Origin: Atrina japonica
Lineage: Eukaryota; Mollusca; Bivalvia; Pterioida; Pinnidae
Direction: 5' to 3'
NCBI GenBank assembly: GCA_030159075.1
Contig: BROG01000792.1
Location: 131,001 to 195,000, forward strand
Length of the DNA stretch: 64,000 bases
Part shown: one piece after another, positions 46,610 through 58,484 of the stretch
How positions within the stretch are numbered: the stretch's first letter is position 1
Layout: each line of letters opens with the position of its first letter
Notes under the pieces: model-generated
What the model was told of the DNA's origin: nothing
Seen by the model: the letters and a program-made list of their open reading frames with translations, nothing else
The model's database searches: none
Made by a program: the position numbers and the translations under genes

Positions 46610-48110
46610 TTGAGACCACCTAACAGACTCACTCAAAAGTGGTCTGATTAGTGAGATGTTACAGTGGAACCTTACTATAGAGACTACCTAACAGACTGAC
46701 TCAAATTGGTCTGATTAGTAAGATGTTACAGTGAAATCTTACTATAGAGACCACCTAACAGACTGACTCAAAGTGGTCTGATTAGTGAGATGTTACAGTG
46801 GAACCTCACTATAGAAACCACCTAATTGACTGACTCAAGTGGTCTGATTAATGACATGTTAAAGTGGAATCTCACTACTGAGACCACCTAACAAACTGAC
46901 TCAAAGTGGCCTGATTAGTGAGGTGTAACTGTGGAACCTCACTATATATGATCACCTAACAGACTCTTAAGTGGTCTGATTAGAGAGGTAATACAGTGGA
47001 GCCTCGCTTATTAAGACCACTTAACTGACTGAAAGTGGTCTGGTTAGTAAGGTGTTATAGGGGAACCTCACTATTAAGACCACCTAACTCACTGACTCAA
47101 AGTGGTCAGATTAGTGAGGTGTTACAGTGGAACCTTGCTAATAAGATCACCTATCTGACTGACTAAAAAGTGGTCTGATTAGTGAGATGTTACTGTGGAA
47201 CCTCACTATAGAGACCACCTAACAGACTGACTCAAAAGTGGTCTGATTAGTGAGATGTTACAGTGGAACCTCACAATAGAGACCACCTAACAGACTGACT
47301 CAAAGTGGTCTGATTAGTGAGGTGTTACAGTGGAACCTCACAATAGAGACCACCTAACAGACTAACTCAAAGTGGTCTGATTAGTGAGGTGTTATAGTGG
47401 AACCTCACAATAAAGACCACCTAACTGACTGACTCAAAGTGGTCTGATTACTGAGGTATTACAGTTGAGCCTTGGAATCAAGACCACATTTCTGACTAAC
47501 TCAAAGTGGTCTGATTAGTTAGGTGTTACACTGCAACCTCCCTATTAAGACTACCTAACTGATTGACTCAAAGAGGTCTGATTAGTAAGATGTTACAGTG
47601 GAACTTCAATATAGAGACCATCAAATGACCAACTCAAAGTGGTCTAATTAGTGAGGTGTTATAGTTGAACCTTGCTGTTAAGACCACCTAACCGACTCAA
47701 AGAGGTCTGATAAGTGAGGTGTTACAGTGAAACTTCATTATAGAGATCACCTAACTGACTCACCCAAAGTGGTCTGATTAGTTAGATGTTACAGTGGAAG
47801 CTTGCTGTTAAGACCACCTAACAGACTGACTTTAAAGTGGTCTCATTAGTGCGATGTTACAGTGGAACCTCACTAATAAGTTCACCTAACTGACTTACTC
47901 AAAGTGGTCTGATTAGTTAGGTGTTACAGAGGAACTTTTAAGACGACCTAATTGATTCAGTGAAGGTGTTCTGATTACTGAGGTGTTCTGATTACTGAGG
48001 TTCTGCATGCACACATATTAGATATTTATCAGGAGACAAGAAATTTATGGTTTGAATGTGAGGTGGTCTCCTGAGTGAAGTGGTGTTTAGGTGAGGTTCC
48101 ACTGATTTTT
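46610..48110. repeat. about 66-bp minisatellite of palindromic units
   Basis: About 22 units of AGACCACCTAACAGACTGAC, TCAAAGTGGTCTGATTAGTG, AGGTGTTACAGTGGAACCTC, ACTAT. AGACCAC and GTGGTCT in each unit are inverted. The unit shares GTGGAACCT and AGACCACCT with the TIR element at 48592-48756. Confidence 0.95.
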
Positions 48111-48591
48111 TTACCAGGATGCACATCAGACCCACATTGACAGACAAAAAGTGAAAATAATTTGTTACCATAAGGTTAGTGACCTAATTAAGTGACAATT
48201 TTTCAGAAAATAAATATTTTAGGTCTTTGGAAGCATTGATGACTTTTGACCTTTGACTCAGTGACCTTGAAACTTAGTATAAAATATCTTTGAATCAATC
48301 ACCGAATCCTTCAAATACAATTGTCTATTTAAGAAGTTGACAGTTTTGGGGGGGAAATAACATTTTCGGTTATCAGAAGTGTTGATGACCTTTTACCTGT
48401 TTATTTTATAATTACTTTCTTTGCATCATTCCATAAAACTTTCAGTTGAATTTGTAAATGCCTCTGCATCAATAGTTTATTTTTCTTGAAAATGAAAAAG
48501 TAAATTTTTTTATAGGGTATTCCAAATTCAAACCCTCACCTAGGGGTACTTCCCTTTAGGATATACCTTTTTCACTTCAGTTAGCTATAAA

Positions 48592-48756
48592 ATATAGTGG
48601 AACCTTGCTTCAGAGACCACCTTACAATTCAGGCCATAAATTTCCAGTCTGTTGATAAATATATAATAAGTACAGAACTTCACTTAAGAAACCACCTCAC
48701 TAATCAGACCAGTTTAAGTCAGTCATGTGGTCTTAATTGCGAGGTTCCACTATAGT
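48592..48756. mobile_element. 165-bp TIR element related to the adjacent minisatellite
   Basis: ATAGTGGAACCTTGCTTCAG, AGACCACC at the left and inverted GTGGTCTTAATTGCGAGGTT, CCACTATAG at the right. Confidence 0.85.
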
Positions 48757-48949
48757 TTTTGTTGCTTCTAAGTATGATAATAATACATGGGCTATATTGG
48801 CTCTCCTCTGGGACTGTTCCCCTGCCCCCAGGATTGTACATTCACAATTTATATATAGATTGTTTTATGCTCTTTCTAAATATGTATTCATTTTTTCACA
48901 ATGCATAGAACTGTGGAGAGGCTATTGAAGACCTAGTATATTAATTTAT

Positions 48950-49405
48950 TATCATATGCCTATTTTGGCTCCACATTATCATATGCCTATTTTGGCTCCA
49001 CATTATCATATGCCTATATTGGTTCCACATATTCATATGCCTATATTGGCTCCACATTATCATATGCCTATATTGGCTCCACATTATCATATGCCTATAT
49101 TGGCTCCAATTATCTTATGCCTATATTGGCTCCACATTATCATATGCCTATATTGGCTCCACATTATCATGTGCCTATATTGACTCCACATTATCATGTG
49201 CCTATATTGGCTCCACATTATCATATGCCTATATTGGCTCCACATTATCATATGCTTATATTGGCTCCACATTATCATGCCTATATTGGCTCTACATTAT
49301 CATATGCCTATATTGGCTCCACATTATCATATACCTATATTGGCTCCACATTATCATATGCCTATATTGGCTCCACATTATCATATGCCTATATTGGCTC
49401 CACCA
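48950..49405. repeat. 27-bp minisatellite, about 17 units
   Basis: Unit TATCATATGCCTATATTGGC, TCCACAT. The MPILAPHYH periodic ORFs are by-products. It is preceded by ATTGGCTCTCCTCTGGGAC and followed by similar words at 49390 and 49565. Confidence 0.97.
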
Positions 49406-49944
49406 TAGGGACTGAACCCCTACCTATGCCTCCAGGGTAACAAATTTCACAATTTCAGGAGATCACTTTATGCTCTTTCTAAAATGTTTAAGTTTTTTTT
49501 ACAATCCTTAGATTCAGGAACTTGACCAAGTATGTTATCATTATATGGCTCTGTATTGACAACAATATTGCTATATTGGCCCCACCCCAGAGGCCGAATT
49601 CCTGCTCCTGGGGACATATATATATCACAATTTCACAATTACGATCTCTCAAAATTATTTTAAGGTATTAAAGTGAACAGGTATAGATGAACATTTGTTT
49701 ACATCATTGTAAAAATGAAAATTTCATAGGTTATTTATTAGTATGTGTCAAAGACATGCTTTTTATTAGTGTAATTTTGTTTTCCTTTTGTTAACATATT
49801 AGGAAATACTTCAGTGTCCATAAAATTGCATTTGTACTCATAAAAATATCTTGTGTTTTTTCTGTCATTTTGTGGTTTTTTTCCTGATAGAATGATAGGT
49901 TTTGACTTTAGGGTGGAAGCTAAACATAAAAAAAAAAACTTGGA

Positions 49945-50179
49945 ATGGCCTAATTTCGGCATCAAGTAATATCGGCACCAAGTAATTTCGGCACTTGTAT
50001 AAGTAACTTCTGAAATTGTCGGCACTTTAACAGGTGATATTGGCAGCAAATATTGATTTAAAATAAATCAATTAATATCAGTAATGAATTTTAATTTCTA
50101 AAAGTCAAGTTTTAACACATGTTTATGGAAGTGCCGAAAACACTTACTTACAAGTGCTGAAATTACCTGATACCGGCCA
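49945..50179. mobile_element. TIR element of about 235 bp
   Basis: ATGGCCTAATTTCGGCATCA at the left and inverted CTGATACCGGCCAT at the right; TTTCGGCACTTGTATAAGTA pairs with TACTTACAAGTGCTGAAATT. Confidence 0.75.
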
Positions 50180-50199
50180 TAGGTACTTGTGGACAGGAC

Positions 50200-51470
50200 C
50201 ATCTTAGTGTGCCTTGCCCATCGCCGCTTCATTTTTTAGTCTATCTTATTTATTCCTTTCATCAAAACATTGTAATTTTGGGATATACCAGGAAATATGG
50301 CCAAACAAAAGACTTAAAGCCAAATGTGGTTACACCCTTTATATAACTATATATAATCAAAGTACTGAAAGTACTGATACGAGCTGATGACAATCGTAAG
50401 TTTTAATGAGATATAACACACTCAGTATACTGAATACTTTTTAATTCGGTAAAATTAGGTTTTAAGAAAAGTAACTAAAAATCGGATCAGACATTTGGCC
50501 TGACGTGAGTACTGATGGCTTATATATTATGCAAAATACTAAATAGATCTGCGATATGATTACAAAATCTTGTGCTTATAAACATTGTTTCATTGATATC
50601 AAATTTCTATGCGACAGGGCAGTCTTATACCTTTACGCTATACTTCCTATCAGTAGCCTTAAATCTCTAGGCCAATACGTGTACATGTAAAAACATTTTC
50701 CCAATTTCAAAGACTGCCGCGAGTTTCTCATCAGTTAAGATCACCTGAATGAGGAATGACGTAACTTCTATGTCCAACTTCACAGACAGATCTTGCCAAT
50801 ACACAGTAAGGGCAACTTGACCAAAATTCATTTGCATATTAATCGTGCGCAAGAATTGTTAACAGTCCAGTCTATCGCTTTTAATGTCAATTCTATCACA
50901 AGAGTATAATGGTAAAATAATTGAAAAGTAACATTCTAAAGCGAATTTATAATATCTTAAAATTCATAAAGGACGCCGAACTGACCTTTAGTAGCATATA
51001 TTTCAACAAGTCTTGTAGACCTATATATTTCAGCGAATTGTTACTATATTTTCGTAATTTTAAAAAGCAAAGATATACGAATAAAAGTGTTATTTGGAAA
51101 TTTCAATCTTAAAGTTGAGTTTATGTTGCTGAAATGCACATACATGTGTAATTTTGCGTCAATATAATTTGTTATTAACCCCATACTGCAAAATGTGCTT
51201 TGACTTGTTCCCAATAAACAACTTAGTATAACATATCTGCGTTGATGTTCCATCAACTCGTAAAAACGAGAAGGTAAGACAATTCTCATTATTTACATTG
51301 GCAATGCGAGACGCCTGCCTGGTTATAATCACCTGTATTATAATTAATAAACACTTAGCGGTCTTATCTGTCATTGTCTCTGCCTTTCCTCTTCTCTAGA
51401 AAGATTACCCTCACTGAAAACATATGTACCTTTTCACTCGAGATGATAAAAAAGACATAAATTCCTCTTT
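50200..51470. other. gene-less stretch upstream of the 824-aa gene
   Basis: No exon, tRNA or clear repeat recognised. ORFs are short and AT-driven. Confidence 0.5.
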
Positions 51471-51478
51471 TTTCGTTC

Positions 51479-51699
51479 GAATTTAAATTTATTCCTGACA
51501 TTTGGAGTAGCCGCTACGGAAGAAGGTCGACAAGCATGCGCAATAAGCCATGTGAAAGCTATACCACTGAATTATTGATTAGTGAGTATCGAACCGCACC
51601 AAGCTTCCCGAATGTAAATTAAGGTAGCGTTAAGGGTAATTCGCAAGGTACTTCATCTACTTCCGTAACGGCTACTCCAAATGTCGGAAATAAATTCAA
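51479..51699. mobile_element. 221-bp TIR element upstream of the 824-aa gene
   Basis: GAATTTAAATTTATTCCTGA, CATTTGGAGTAGCCGCTACG, GAAG at the left is matched by the reverse complement at the right (CTTCCGTAACGGCTACTCCA, AATGTCGG..AAATTC), giving arms of about 45 bp. It lies about 530 bp before the splice acceptor of the gene. Confidence 0.85.
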
Positions 51700-52191
51700 A
51701 TGTATTGCATTGTTACCAATCAAGCATGCCCTTATTATAAACTATGTGAATTGTCATAGGTAATCGTCTGGTTGGGGTACGTCTTTTTTAATAACAGTAT
51801 AATACACAGTAAACATGTACCAGACATGATAAAATATGAGCCAGAAAATTAGCCAATTACATTTTTTAGAGCTAATATTGAAATTTCGTTAATTGTGACG
51901 CATATGACACTATCAGCTAAAATGGACTTGTAATTTAATTGATGTAGATATATCTTCGAACATTTCCCATATGTTAAGGTGTACCTTTCTTTCCATGCTG
52001 TTGTTCCCTCGATTCATAGATTACAGGATAGACTTTTCTTAAAATTTTATCTTGATTTAAAGTCATATAGATCTGCCGTTCGTCTATTTGCATTATTGTA
52101 GATTCAGTATATGTGCATGCGCAAAATCTGGACATTTCTCCTGCTATAATTGAGAAATGACGTGTACTAGAAAGTGCTCATTCAAACTTGT

Positions 52192-52211
52192 TTTGCTCTA
52201 TCTTTTGACAG
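52192..52211 (+). promoter_or_regulatory. splice acceptor of the 824-aa gene
   Basis: TTGCTCTATCTTTTGACAG precedes GGATACGGAAAACACA-ATG. The pyrimidine tract and CAG support a 5' UTR intron and decide the start at 52228 over the upstream ATG at 52174. Confidence 0.7.
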
Positions 52212-52227
52212 GGATACGGAAAACACA

Positions 52228-54702
52228 ATGGCTGACGATGATTCGCCTTGTAACGAACCACCGTTCGGATTAAAGATTGGTGCTGTGTTTTCTTTAGTCT
52301 CGGACGAAAATAAGAAAACAGACGAAGGAGAGTCGCCTCCAAAAGTTTCTCCCTGTTCTGTAAACCTTAGGGATATATTCGAACACAAAAGCTTGAAAGG
52401 CTACAAGAACCGTGTAAGAACAGAGTGCGATTCTGAGAGTGAGGAGAAATGTGCCAGAAAAAGTAACGATAGCTCACCAGTTCAGTGTAAACAGGAGCCA
52501 ATCGATGAAGAAACTGACAAAGATTCTTCTTTGGATCAAGAAAATTATACGACACAACCAACCCGACCTCAGAGAAAGAGAAAATTGAATAAAATGTTCT
52601 CTGAAGGATCCGAATATTATGAGGATTACAGATTTCACTATGCTAAACGGAAAAAGTTTTACAAAGATTATCATGAAATCATTTCATCGTTCCAACGAAA
52701 GTACAAAATGAAAGAGCTTTTGAGGCAGCTGGAAGAACAGAATGAACTAGATCTAAAACATTCTCCTTACAGAAACGCCAGGAAAATCGTCAGGGAGGAA
52801 AGTGATGAGGAAGGAAGTTTAGATAAAAACAGATTGACAGAAAAAGCCACTAGCCAACGGAAACAAACTGCAAGAACTAAAAAGAAGTTATGGAAATGTA
52901 ATCCGGAGACTTCAGAACAAGCTAAAAATGTAAATATTGAAAAATCTGCTTTACCGCCAAAGCTGGAACCCGCGTATCTGAGTGAATATAGTGACAGTAT
53001 TCCGTTTCCTAGCACTGTGGACAACAATCCTCCAGTTTTAGAACATTACAATGAAAGCTGTAAACAGATTCGCAAGAATTTCCAAGAACCTGTCTCACGT
53101 ATTCCCTGCAGTCTGAGTGGCAGATGCCATAAGCCAAACCCTCTTTATGATAAGAAAGAATTTGAACTGAATATGAAGAATGTAAAAAAGTCTAGTGATA
53201 AAAAGAAAATCGCCGAAGTTAAACCAATGAGAGAAACTCAAATTGAAATTAAGAAAGAGGTTCCTGATCCACCTGTACTGGAAGGTACTAGTACGACTGA
53301 GAAATGCCAGAGAACAATTGAACGACATAATTATAATAGAGAAAGTGACAGTTTTAGTAATGAGTACAGCAGTATGCTGTCTGAGACATTTAAAAATTTA
53401 CCGACTGATGATCTATTTGGCCAAACAAAAAAACCCGAAAAACAAATTAAAACCGAAAAAAGTGAAGTCAAGCCTCCTGTAATTGATATAAAGAAAGACA
53501 GCAAAGGACAGACGTTTGGTTTTAATCACGCAATACAGGAATTGGCTCGAAAGCAGAACACTAATAAATTCTTTCAGCTGATGGTCGGTGGGAAAATAGT
53601 GCTAATTCCAACAGACGGGGGAACCGTCATTCCAAAAGCATTCGTTATGGATGCCACTTCAGTCAGTGCTCCTAAATCAGAAGCCAGCGGAACTGTAAAA
53701 CAGGCCAATTGTAGTCCGTCACAAGTAGTTACTACTGCAAGTACACAGTCCCGACCACAGGTCCACAGTGCTGTTTCTAGGCTTCCACAACCACAGGTAT
53801 CAATTAGGCCAACTGTATCCATGCAAGTCCAGCCAGGAGTAACACACACAAAACAATTACCGAGAATAGTGTTATCGACCTCTCAACCGCAAGTTACACA
53901 GAATTATTCCTCTGTGTTACCTAGAGGTACCGTAGCCATTCCTCGGCAGCAACCTCACCCAATAAAAATAGTAACTTCAGAGGAATTAGCCAGATTGCAA
54001 GCGGCAAAGGATCACTCTTATTTAAACTCTAGGAGTGGAAACAAAACCATACTGACATATACAACATCAGGTGTCAATGTACCGGTTGTCTGTGGCGTGA
54101 ATAGACCAGTTACGTCTCTCTTGATACAACGACAATCACAGACGCCTCAAACTGTCCAAACTTTAAGATTATCAAAACAACCGGAACAGCATGAAACAGG
54201 AATATATTCAACAGAGAAAAAGTATAATGTGTCGGAAACAAGATCCAAGATGCCAATGAGTAGCCTATCTGTTAAAACAAATGCTTTTCCGGCCAGTGCT
54301 AAAAAACAAAGTGAACCAAATAAAGGCGGGAACAAACCTTCAACAAATTATATTCCGAATCCCATACCCAACGAGGTCCCCATAAGAATAAAACAAGAGG
54401 TAGATTTAGGGGATTACGGTGACAGTTCGTATCGGACAGATGAACACACAACACAACAGAATGATCAGTTCCGTAGTGACCTAGAGACAAACATAGAGCC
54501 ATCGACTTCTTTCACGGTAAAAGTGAAGTCGGAAAAAGACGATTTTCAATATTATACACAACACGTACAGTCACCGGGACGCGAAACTGAGACAGAAGAA
54601 AGGATTAGGAAACTGAAAGAAAAATTGAAAATGCAGCAGAAAATGGTAGAGGATTTGAGAAAAAACATGAATATTGAAAGTAAAGATGATCAGAGCGCAT
54701 GA
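52228..54702 (+). CDS. 824-aa unrecognised, probably nuclear protein
   Basis: A single open exon of 825 codons. The start ATG at 52228 has a good context (ACACAATGG) and lies 16 nt after a strong acceptor (CTCTATCTTTTGACAG, ending 52211). The 18 codons the frame has upstream are therefore probably intron. I do not recognise a known domain. Visible features are a proposed nuclear signal RPQRKRKLNK (113-122), a basic/Tyr-rich stretch around 128-160 (YYEDYRFHYAKRKKFYKDYH), sumoylation-type motifs IKKE 341, IKTE 407, IKQE 721 and VKSE 766, and a compact hydrophobic patch 447-474 (KFFQLMVGGKIVLIPTDGG..) inside a helix-strand-like segment. A Gln/Ser/Thr/Val/Pro-rich region spans 495-720 and a charged coiled coil 788-816 (ERIRKLKEKLKMQQKMVEDL). 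This make-up is usual for transcriptional co-regulators, which is inference only. An upstream non-coding exon is expected. Confidence 0.9.
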   Translation: MADDDSPCNEPPFGLKIGAVFSLVSDENKKTDEGESPPKVSPCSVNLRDIFEHKSLKGYKNRVRTECDSESEEKCARKSNDSSPVQCKQEPIDEETDKDSSLDQENYTTQPTRPQRKRKLNKMFSEGSEYYEDYRFHYAKRKKFYKDYHEIISSFQRKYKMKELLRQLEEQNELDLKHSPYRNARKIVREESDEEGSLDKNRLTEKATSQRKQTARTKKKLWKCNPETSEQAKNVNIEKSALPPKLEPAYLSEYSDSIPFPSTVDNNPPVLEHYNESCKQIRKNFQEPVSRIPCSLSGRCHKPNPLYDKKEFELNMKNVKKSSDKKKIAEVKPMRETQIEIKKEVPDPPVLEGTSTTEKCQRTIERHNYNRESDSFSNEYSSMLSETFKNLPTDDLFGQTKKPEKQIKTEKSEVKPPVIDIKKDSKGQTFGFNHAIQELARKQNTNKFFQLMVGGKIVLIPTDGGTVIPKAFVMDATSVSAPKSEASGTVKQANCSPSQVVTTASTQSRPQVHSAVSRLPQPQVSIRPTVSMQVQPGVTHTKQLPRIVLSTSQPQVTQNYSSVLPRGTVAIPRQQPHPIKIVTSEELARLQAAKDHSYLNSRSGNKTILTYTTSGVNVPVVCGVNRPVTSLLIQRQSQTPQTVQTLRLSKQPEQHETGIYSTEKKYNVSETRSKMPMSSLSVKTNAFPASAKKQSEPNKGGNKPSTNYIPNPIPNEVPIRIKQEVDLGDYGDSSYRTDEHTTQQNDQFRSDLETNIEPSTSFTVKVKSEKDDFQYYTQHVQSPGRETETEERIRKLKEKLKMQQKMVEDLRKNMNIESKDDQSA

Positions 54703-55046
54703 TCTTTGTATTGAAATGATCTACACAAATCATTAGAAAGGGGAATCTGTAGAGAATGTTTTGTTTTAATGTTTTATCTTGTGTTCTTGTTCTTTACAAT
54801 TTCTAGCAATTATGGAAATATGTAAGACCTTCACTTTTAGTTCACAAAATTTTACTATTCCCTTGTTGTTCAATTTCTGAAATAATTCCAAAAACATTTA
54901 TCTAAAATGATGTGTAACTGTTTCCCCCCGCAGTTTGCCTCCCTCCGTAAAGTAGATAAAATTCCCCTCATAATTTTGATTTTTTATTCATGATATATCA
55001 ATGTTTTTACTTCACTTATGAAAAATGAAGGAAGTCTAAACACCAA

Positions 55047-55052
55047 AATAAA
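55047..55052 (+). terminator. polyadenylation signal
   Basis: AATAAA 345 bp after the stop of the 824-aa gene; a second AATAAA lies at 55127-55132. The 3' UTR would end before the retroelement tail that starts at 55209. Confidence 0.6.
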
Positions 55053-55208
55053 GTTATAAAACATAATTACATATGTATCAGAACACATCGTTGAATGTTG
55101 TATGGTATTCTATGTTTTTGTTTTTAAATAAAAAGTTATTTTAATATTGTTAAACACAATTTTATTGTTATAAACAAATCAGTTTGCCTTAATACTTGCT
55201 TTGCGACC

Positions 55209-57245
55209 TAATATCAATAAAATGTCCAGGACATAAATACAAATCCGGTAAAAATGGACAAACATGGACCTCTGGAAACCAAGAGGTGTGATCAGGTGCG
55301 ATGGAGGAGTAAGCATCCCCTGTCGACCGGTCACACCCGCCGTGAATCCACAGTCAAGTCCAATGAAATACGTGAGGAGTGTATCCTCGTCACAATTGGT
55401 ACAGTCGTCTCAATAACCGCCAACGAAAAGGCAACTCAACATTTCACTTAGTGAAATAGAGTAATCGCAAACAAGACTATTATACCGACCATAAAATTTG
55501 CGGAACGTTGACATTAAACACGGTTTTCGATACCCCTGTGTCAATAATTTGTCAGTGAGTAGTTTACCTCTGTATATGAAATCTTCATATGTTGTACACG
55601 CCCTGGTATATCGGATCATTTGTGAAATATAAACTCCATATGCGAGTGACTGAGGGATATTACTACTTAAATGTGAAAAATTTACGATGGGAAAGCTTAA
55701 ATCGTCGCGTTTGTCATATAGCTTAGTTGCTAATTTCCCGTTTGTGTTTATATAAAGTAAAATGTCTAAGTATGAAGCGTGTGTGCTTGATTCTATTTTA
55801 TCTTTTATTTCTAGTTCGCTGGGATATATATCGCATTGACATACGTATAAAAATTGTCATTATTAATTGACAAAACGTCGTCGATATATCTAAATGTCAA
55901 ATTAAACGACACCGCTAACTTTTTCTTATTTTGATTCAGCAGTTTCTGAATGGAGTCTGCTTCGTATGAATAAAAAATCAGGTCGACCAATAAAGGGGCA
56001 CAGTTGGTTCCCATAGGAATGCCAACAAATTGAAAGACCACGTCTCCGAACATTACAAATATATTGTCTATTAGAAATTCCAGCATGTTTTTTATATCAA
56101 CTTCAGTGTATTTATGTGTAGAATCAAAGTAGTCTTTGACGAAATAAGTATCTTGATAGCCAATCACTAGATATTTAAATTTTCGGGTACCACCTTTAGT
56201 GAAAAAACAGTTGTCTATGATGCTAAAAGGCTTTCTTTTAATTTTTTATGTGGAATAGTTGTGTAAAGAGTAGAGAAGTCATAAGTTTTGATACTGTGAA
56301 TTCGAGAAAAAGTGTGTGCCTTCAAATTTCTAAAAGCTGTTTAGAATTTTTAAGAATCCACATCTGATTTACACCGCTTCTGGAATAAGAAACTGTACAG
56401 TATTGTTGAAGTTTCTCCTTAACAGCTGTCAAAATCTTGGTAAGGAGTAAAGATAAAGGTTTGGAAGAACTTTTGCTGGATCCTGCTATGTATCTTTGCT
56501 TATATGGGCTTTCATGAAGTTTAGGTATCCAATATAAATGTGGTAGCTCAAAATCGGTATCGGTTGTAGGTATATCAAATCAGCACAATACGGACACGTG
56601 ATTTTGAAGGATCTCGTCCTTTGAAAGTGAGCTACGTGTGTATGTAGGATTTCCAGAATTCGTATTAAACCCAAGTTCTTCTAATAAACAATTATAGTAA
56701 TGTGCCTTACAAATAAAAACTATTATTTGAGGCTTTGTCTGCTGGTACCAGTACATATTGGTCATGTAATATATTCAGTTCAGTTACTACTTCTGGATCA
56801 CTAAATACAGACGGACAACGTGTTTTCATAGTCGCTTTAAGTTTTCGAAGACGAGATTTTATCAACCATCGTATGGCTTTTAGCCATTCAGAAAATGTGT
56901 CTCGTTCTACGTCTTCATGTTTGGCCCATCGTCTGGCATAATCTTCGACAAAATTCATAAATAAAGTGAAATTCTGACGCCAATTAAAGGATCGGGCTTC
57001 CCGGTATTTAGGACCCCTTAAAATAAGATTTTTGAGGCTTTCATTTTCAACAATAGAAACTTCGCCGGTGATGACATGCCCGATAGGATTGTATTTGAAA
57101 GGAGATGAAGCGCATGAACATGTGGCAGTGTTGTGTAGAAGGTGGTTGATGTCCAGGCACTGCAAAACCTGTTTGTAATTGAATAGCTTGGATAAAGTAA
57201 TACTGTACGTGGAAATGGCGAACCCGGTGACAATTTACTCATGGA
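55209..57245 (-). pseudogene. decayed retroelement with YIDD reverse transcriptase (possibly Penelope-like)
   Basis: About 2 kb, 5' end near 57245. The order on the minus strand is as follows. An N-terminal domain (57165-56707) carries GPKYREARSF, FVEDYARRWAKHE and VLVPADKASNN. A frameshift leads to the continuation at about 56740-56580 (FICKAHYYNCLLEELGF), then LPHLYWIPKLHESPYKQRYI near 56540. The palm (56167-55811) has GIPMGTNCAPLL at 56023 and the catalytic RYIDDVL at about 55890. The thumb and C-terminal part (55619-55410) has MIRYTRACTTYEDF and STFRKFYGRYNS, followed by a non-coding tail. Several frameshifts and stops break it, so it is not functional. The protein type is widespread in bivalves, cnidarians and lancelets. 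Assignment to Penelope-like elements is my inference from the RT form and the hammerhead repeats in this window; no GIY-YIG domain is visible. Confidence 0.85.
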
Positions 57246-57340
57246 AAAAATAGCTGGACGACATCAAGTAAAGTGTATCAGTTATACTATGACATAAAAC
57301 TAGGTTTTAAACTAGTAGAAAACTCGGATGAAATATATTA

Positions 57341-57692
57341 AAAGGGCATTAGCAGTGTTTACCAAAAAGAATTATATCCGATTTTTTACTTTTACTACTT
57401 GTACTTGATAACAAATAAGAGCTATACACATAAGAAGTCATATATTCTTATATATGTACATTTATGTTGTGAAAATAAGGTCAGATCTAGAGTGGTCTTC
57501 ATGCTTTTGATACAAAAAGTAAGGTTCAGTTAATATATTGCAATAAAAAAAATTGCCAGATCAGAATTTCTCAAGTAATTTCACAAAATATATTTTTACG
57601 CCTGTGTATATCAGTTTTTGTTATTTTATATCGATCTATGTATAATAAAAAGGAAAATAAAAATTTTGAAAAAACACAGACAATGCTCCTTT
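57341..57692. mobile_element. foldback MITE, copy 3
   Basis: AAAGGGCATTAGCAGTGTTT ... GACAATGCTCCTTT. Interior arms are inverted (TAATAC/GTGAAAA..TTTCACAAAATATA). It lies about 100 bp from the 5' end of the retroelement copy. Confidence 0.8.
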
Positions 57693-57974
57693 AAGATGAT
57701 CTCTGATCATCAAAATCTTCAAAATTATCTTTACCAATCAGCTTAGTGTCCTTCCAAGTTTTGATCTTTTTTTAGCTTACCTAAAAAGGGCACTTATGCT
57801 ATCGTCAAGGCGCTGGCACAAGAGTATTAAGAAGACGTTCCAGTTAACATACTTTTACTGTTGATAAAAGTAAACTGGCATGATATAATTCTTAGCACAT
57901 ACTGTGCAATAGATACTTGGTTAGTGTTGTATTTTTGCAAAAATAGTATTATTTATTTTTCTAGCCCATGTTCA

Positions 57975-58045
57975 GTGATGACGCTAATAATGATGTAGTT
58001 CATATTATAACTTTGGTAGTATGTTTATAATATCTAAAACTAACT
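57975..58045 (+). repeat. short piece of the hammerhead-type repeat flank
   Basis: ATTATAACTTTGGTAGTATG, TTTATAATAT matches the segment just downstream of the ribozyme motif in the other copies. The ribozyme itself is absent. Confidence 0.5.
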
Positions 58046-58484
58046 GATGACATTTTCACCGAACTCGAGAGGTTTCCATGTAGGGTTGGCGACGCATGTG
58101 ACATGCTGGCAGAGGACGCCGACTCTTTATGGACACCTGGACCTATACTGTTTGGGACTCGCAATTGTTCTTCATTTTGAGATTATTTGTATATCTGATT
58201 TGTCGTGTTCTAATGGACTCGGAGTTTCCATTATTCATTGGTACCTTTTCTTTTTTACTTTGTTATGGTAGTGTAAGGGTTGTTGTTGTTGTTGTTGCAT
58301 TGTAATTTTTTTTGTCACAAAAGAAGTTGATTATTGTCTTTGGATGCGATAAAATAGTATAATTGACCAAATTTAATTTCATTGGACGCAAACTCATGGT
58401 TTCCAAGTAAAGGCAACGTTTCTAAACTTGGAATTGAACGTAGGTTCTAAGTATTATCTTTCAACTTTATCAAATTAGACCGTA

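Noticed and set aside
48956..49440. MPILAPHYH repeat ORFs
   Set aside because: 27-bp minisatellite in frame; no signal or flanking exon.
52174..52227. Upstream ATG giving an 842-residue product
   Set aside because: The extra 18 codons cover a polypyrimidine tract and AG acceptor; the ATG at 52228 directly after it has better context.
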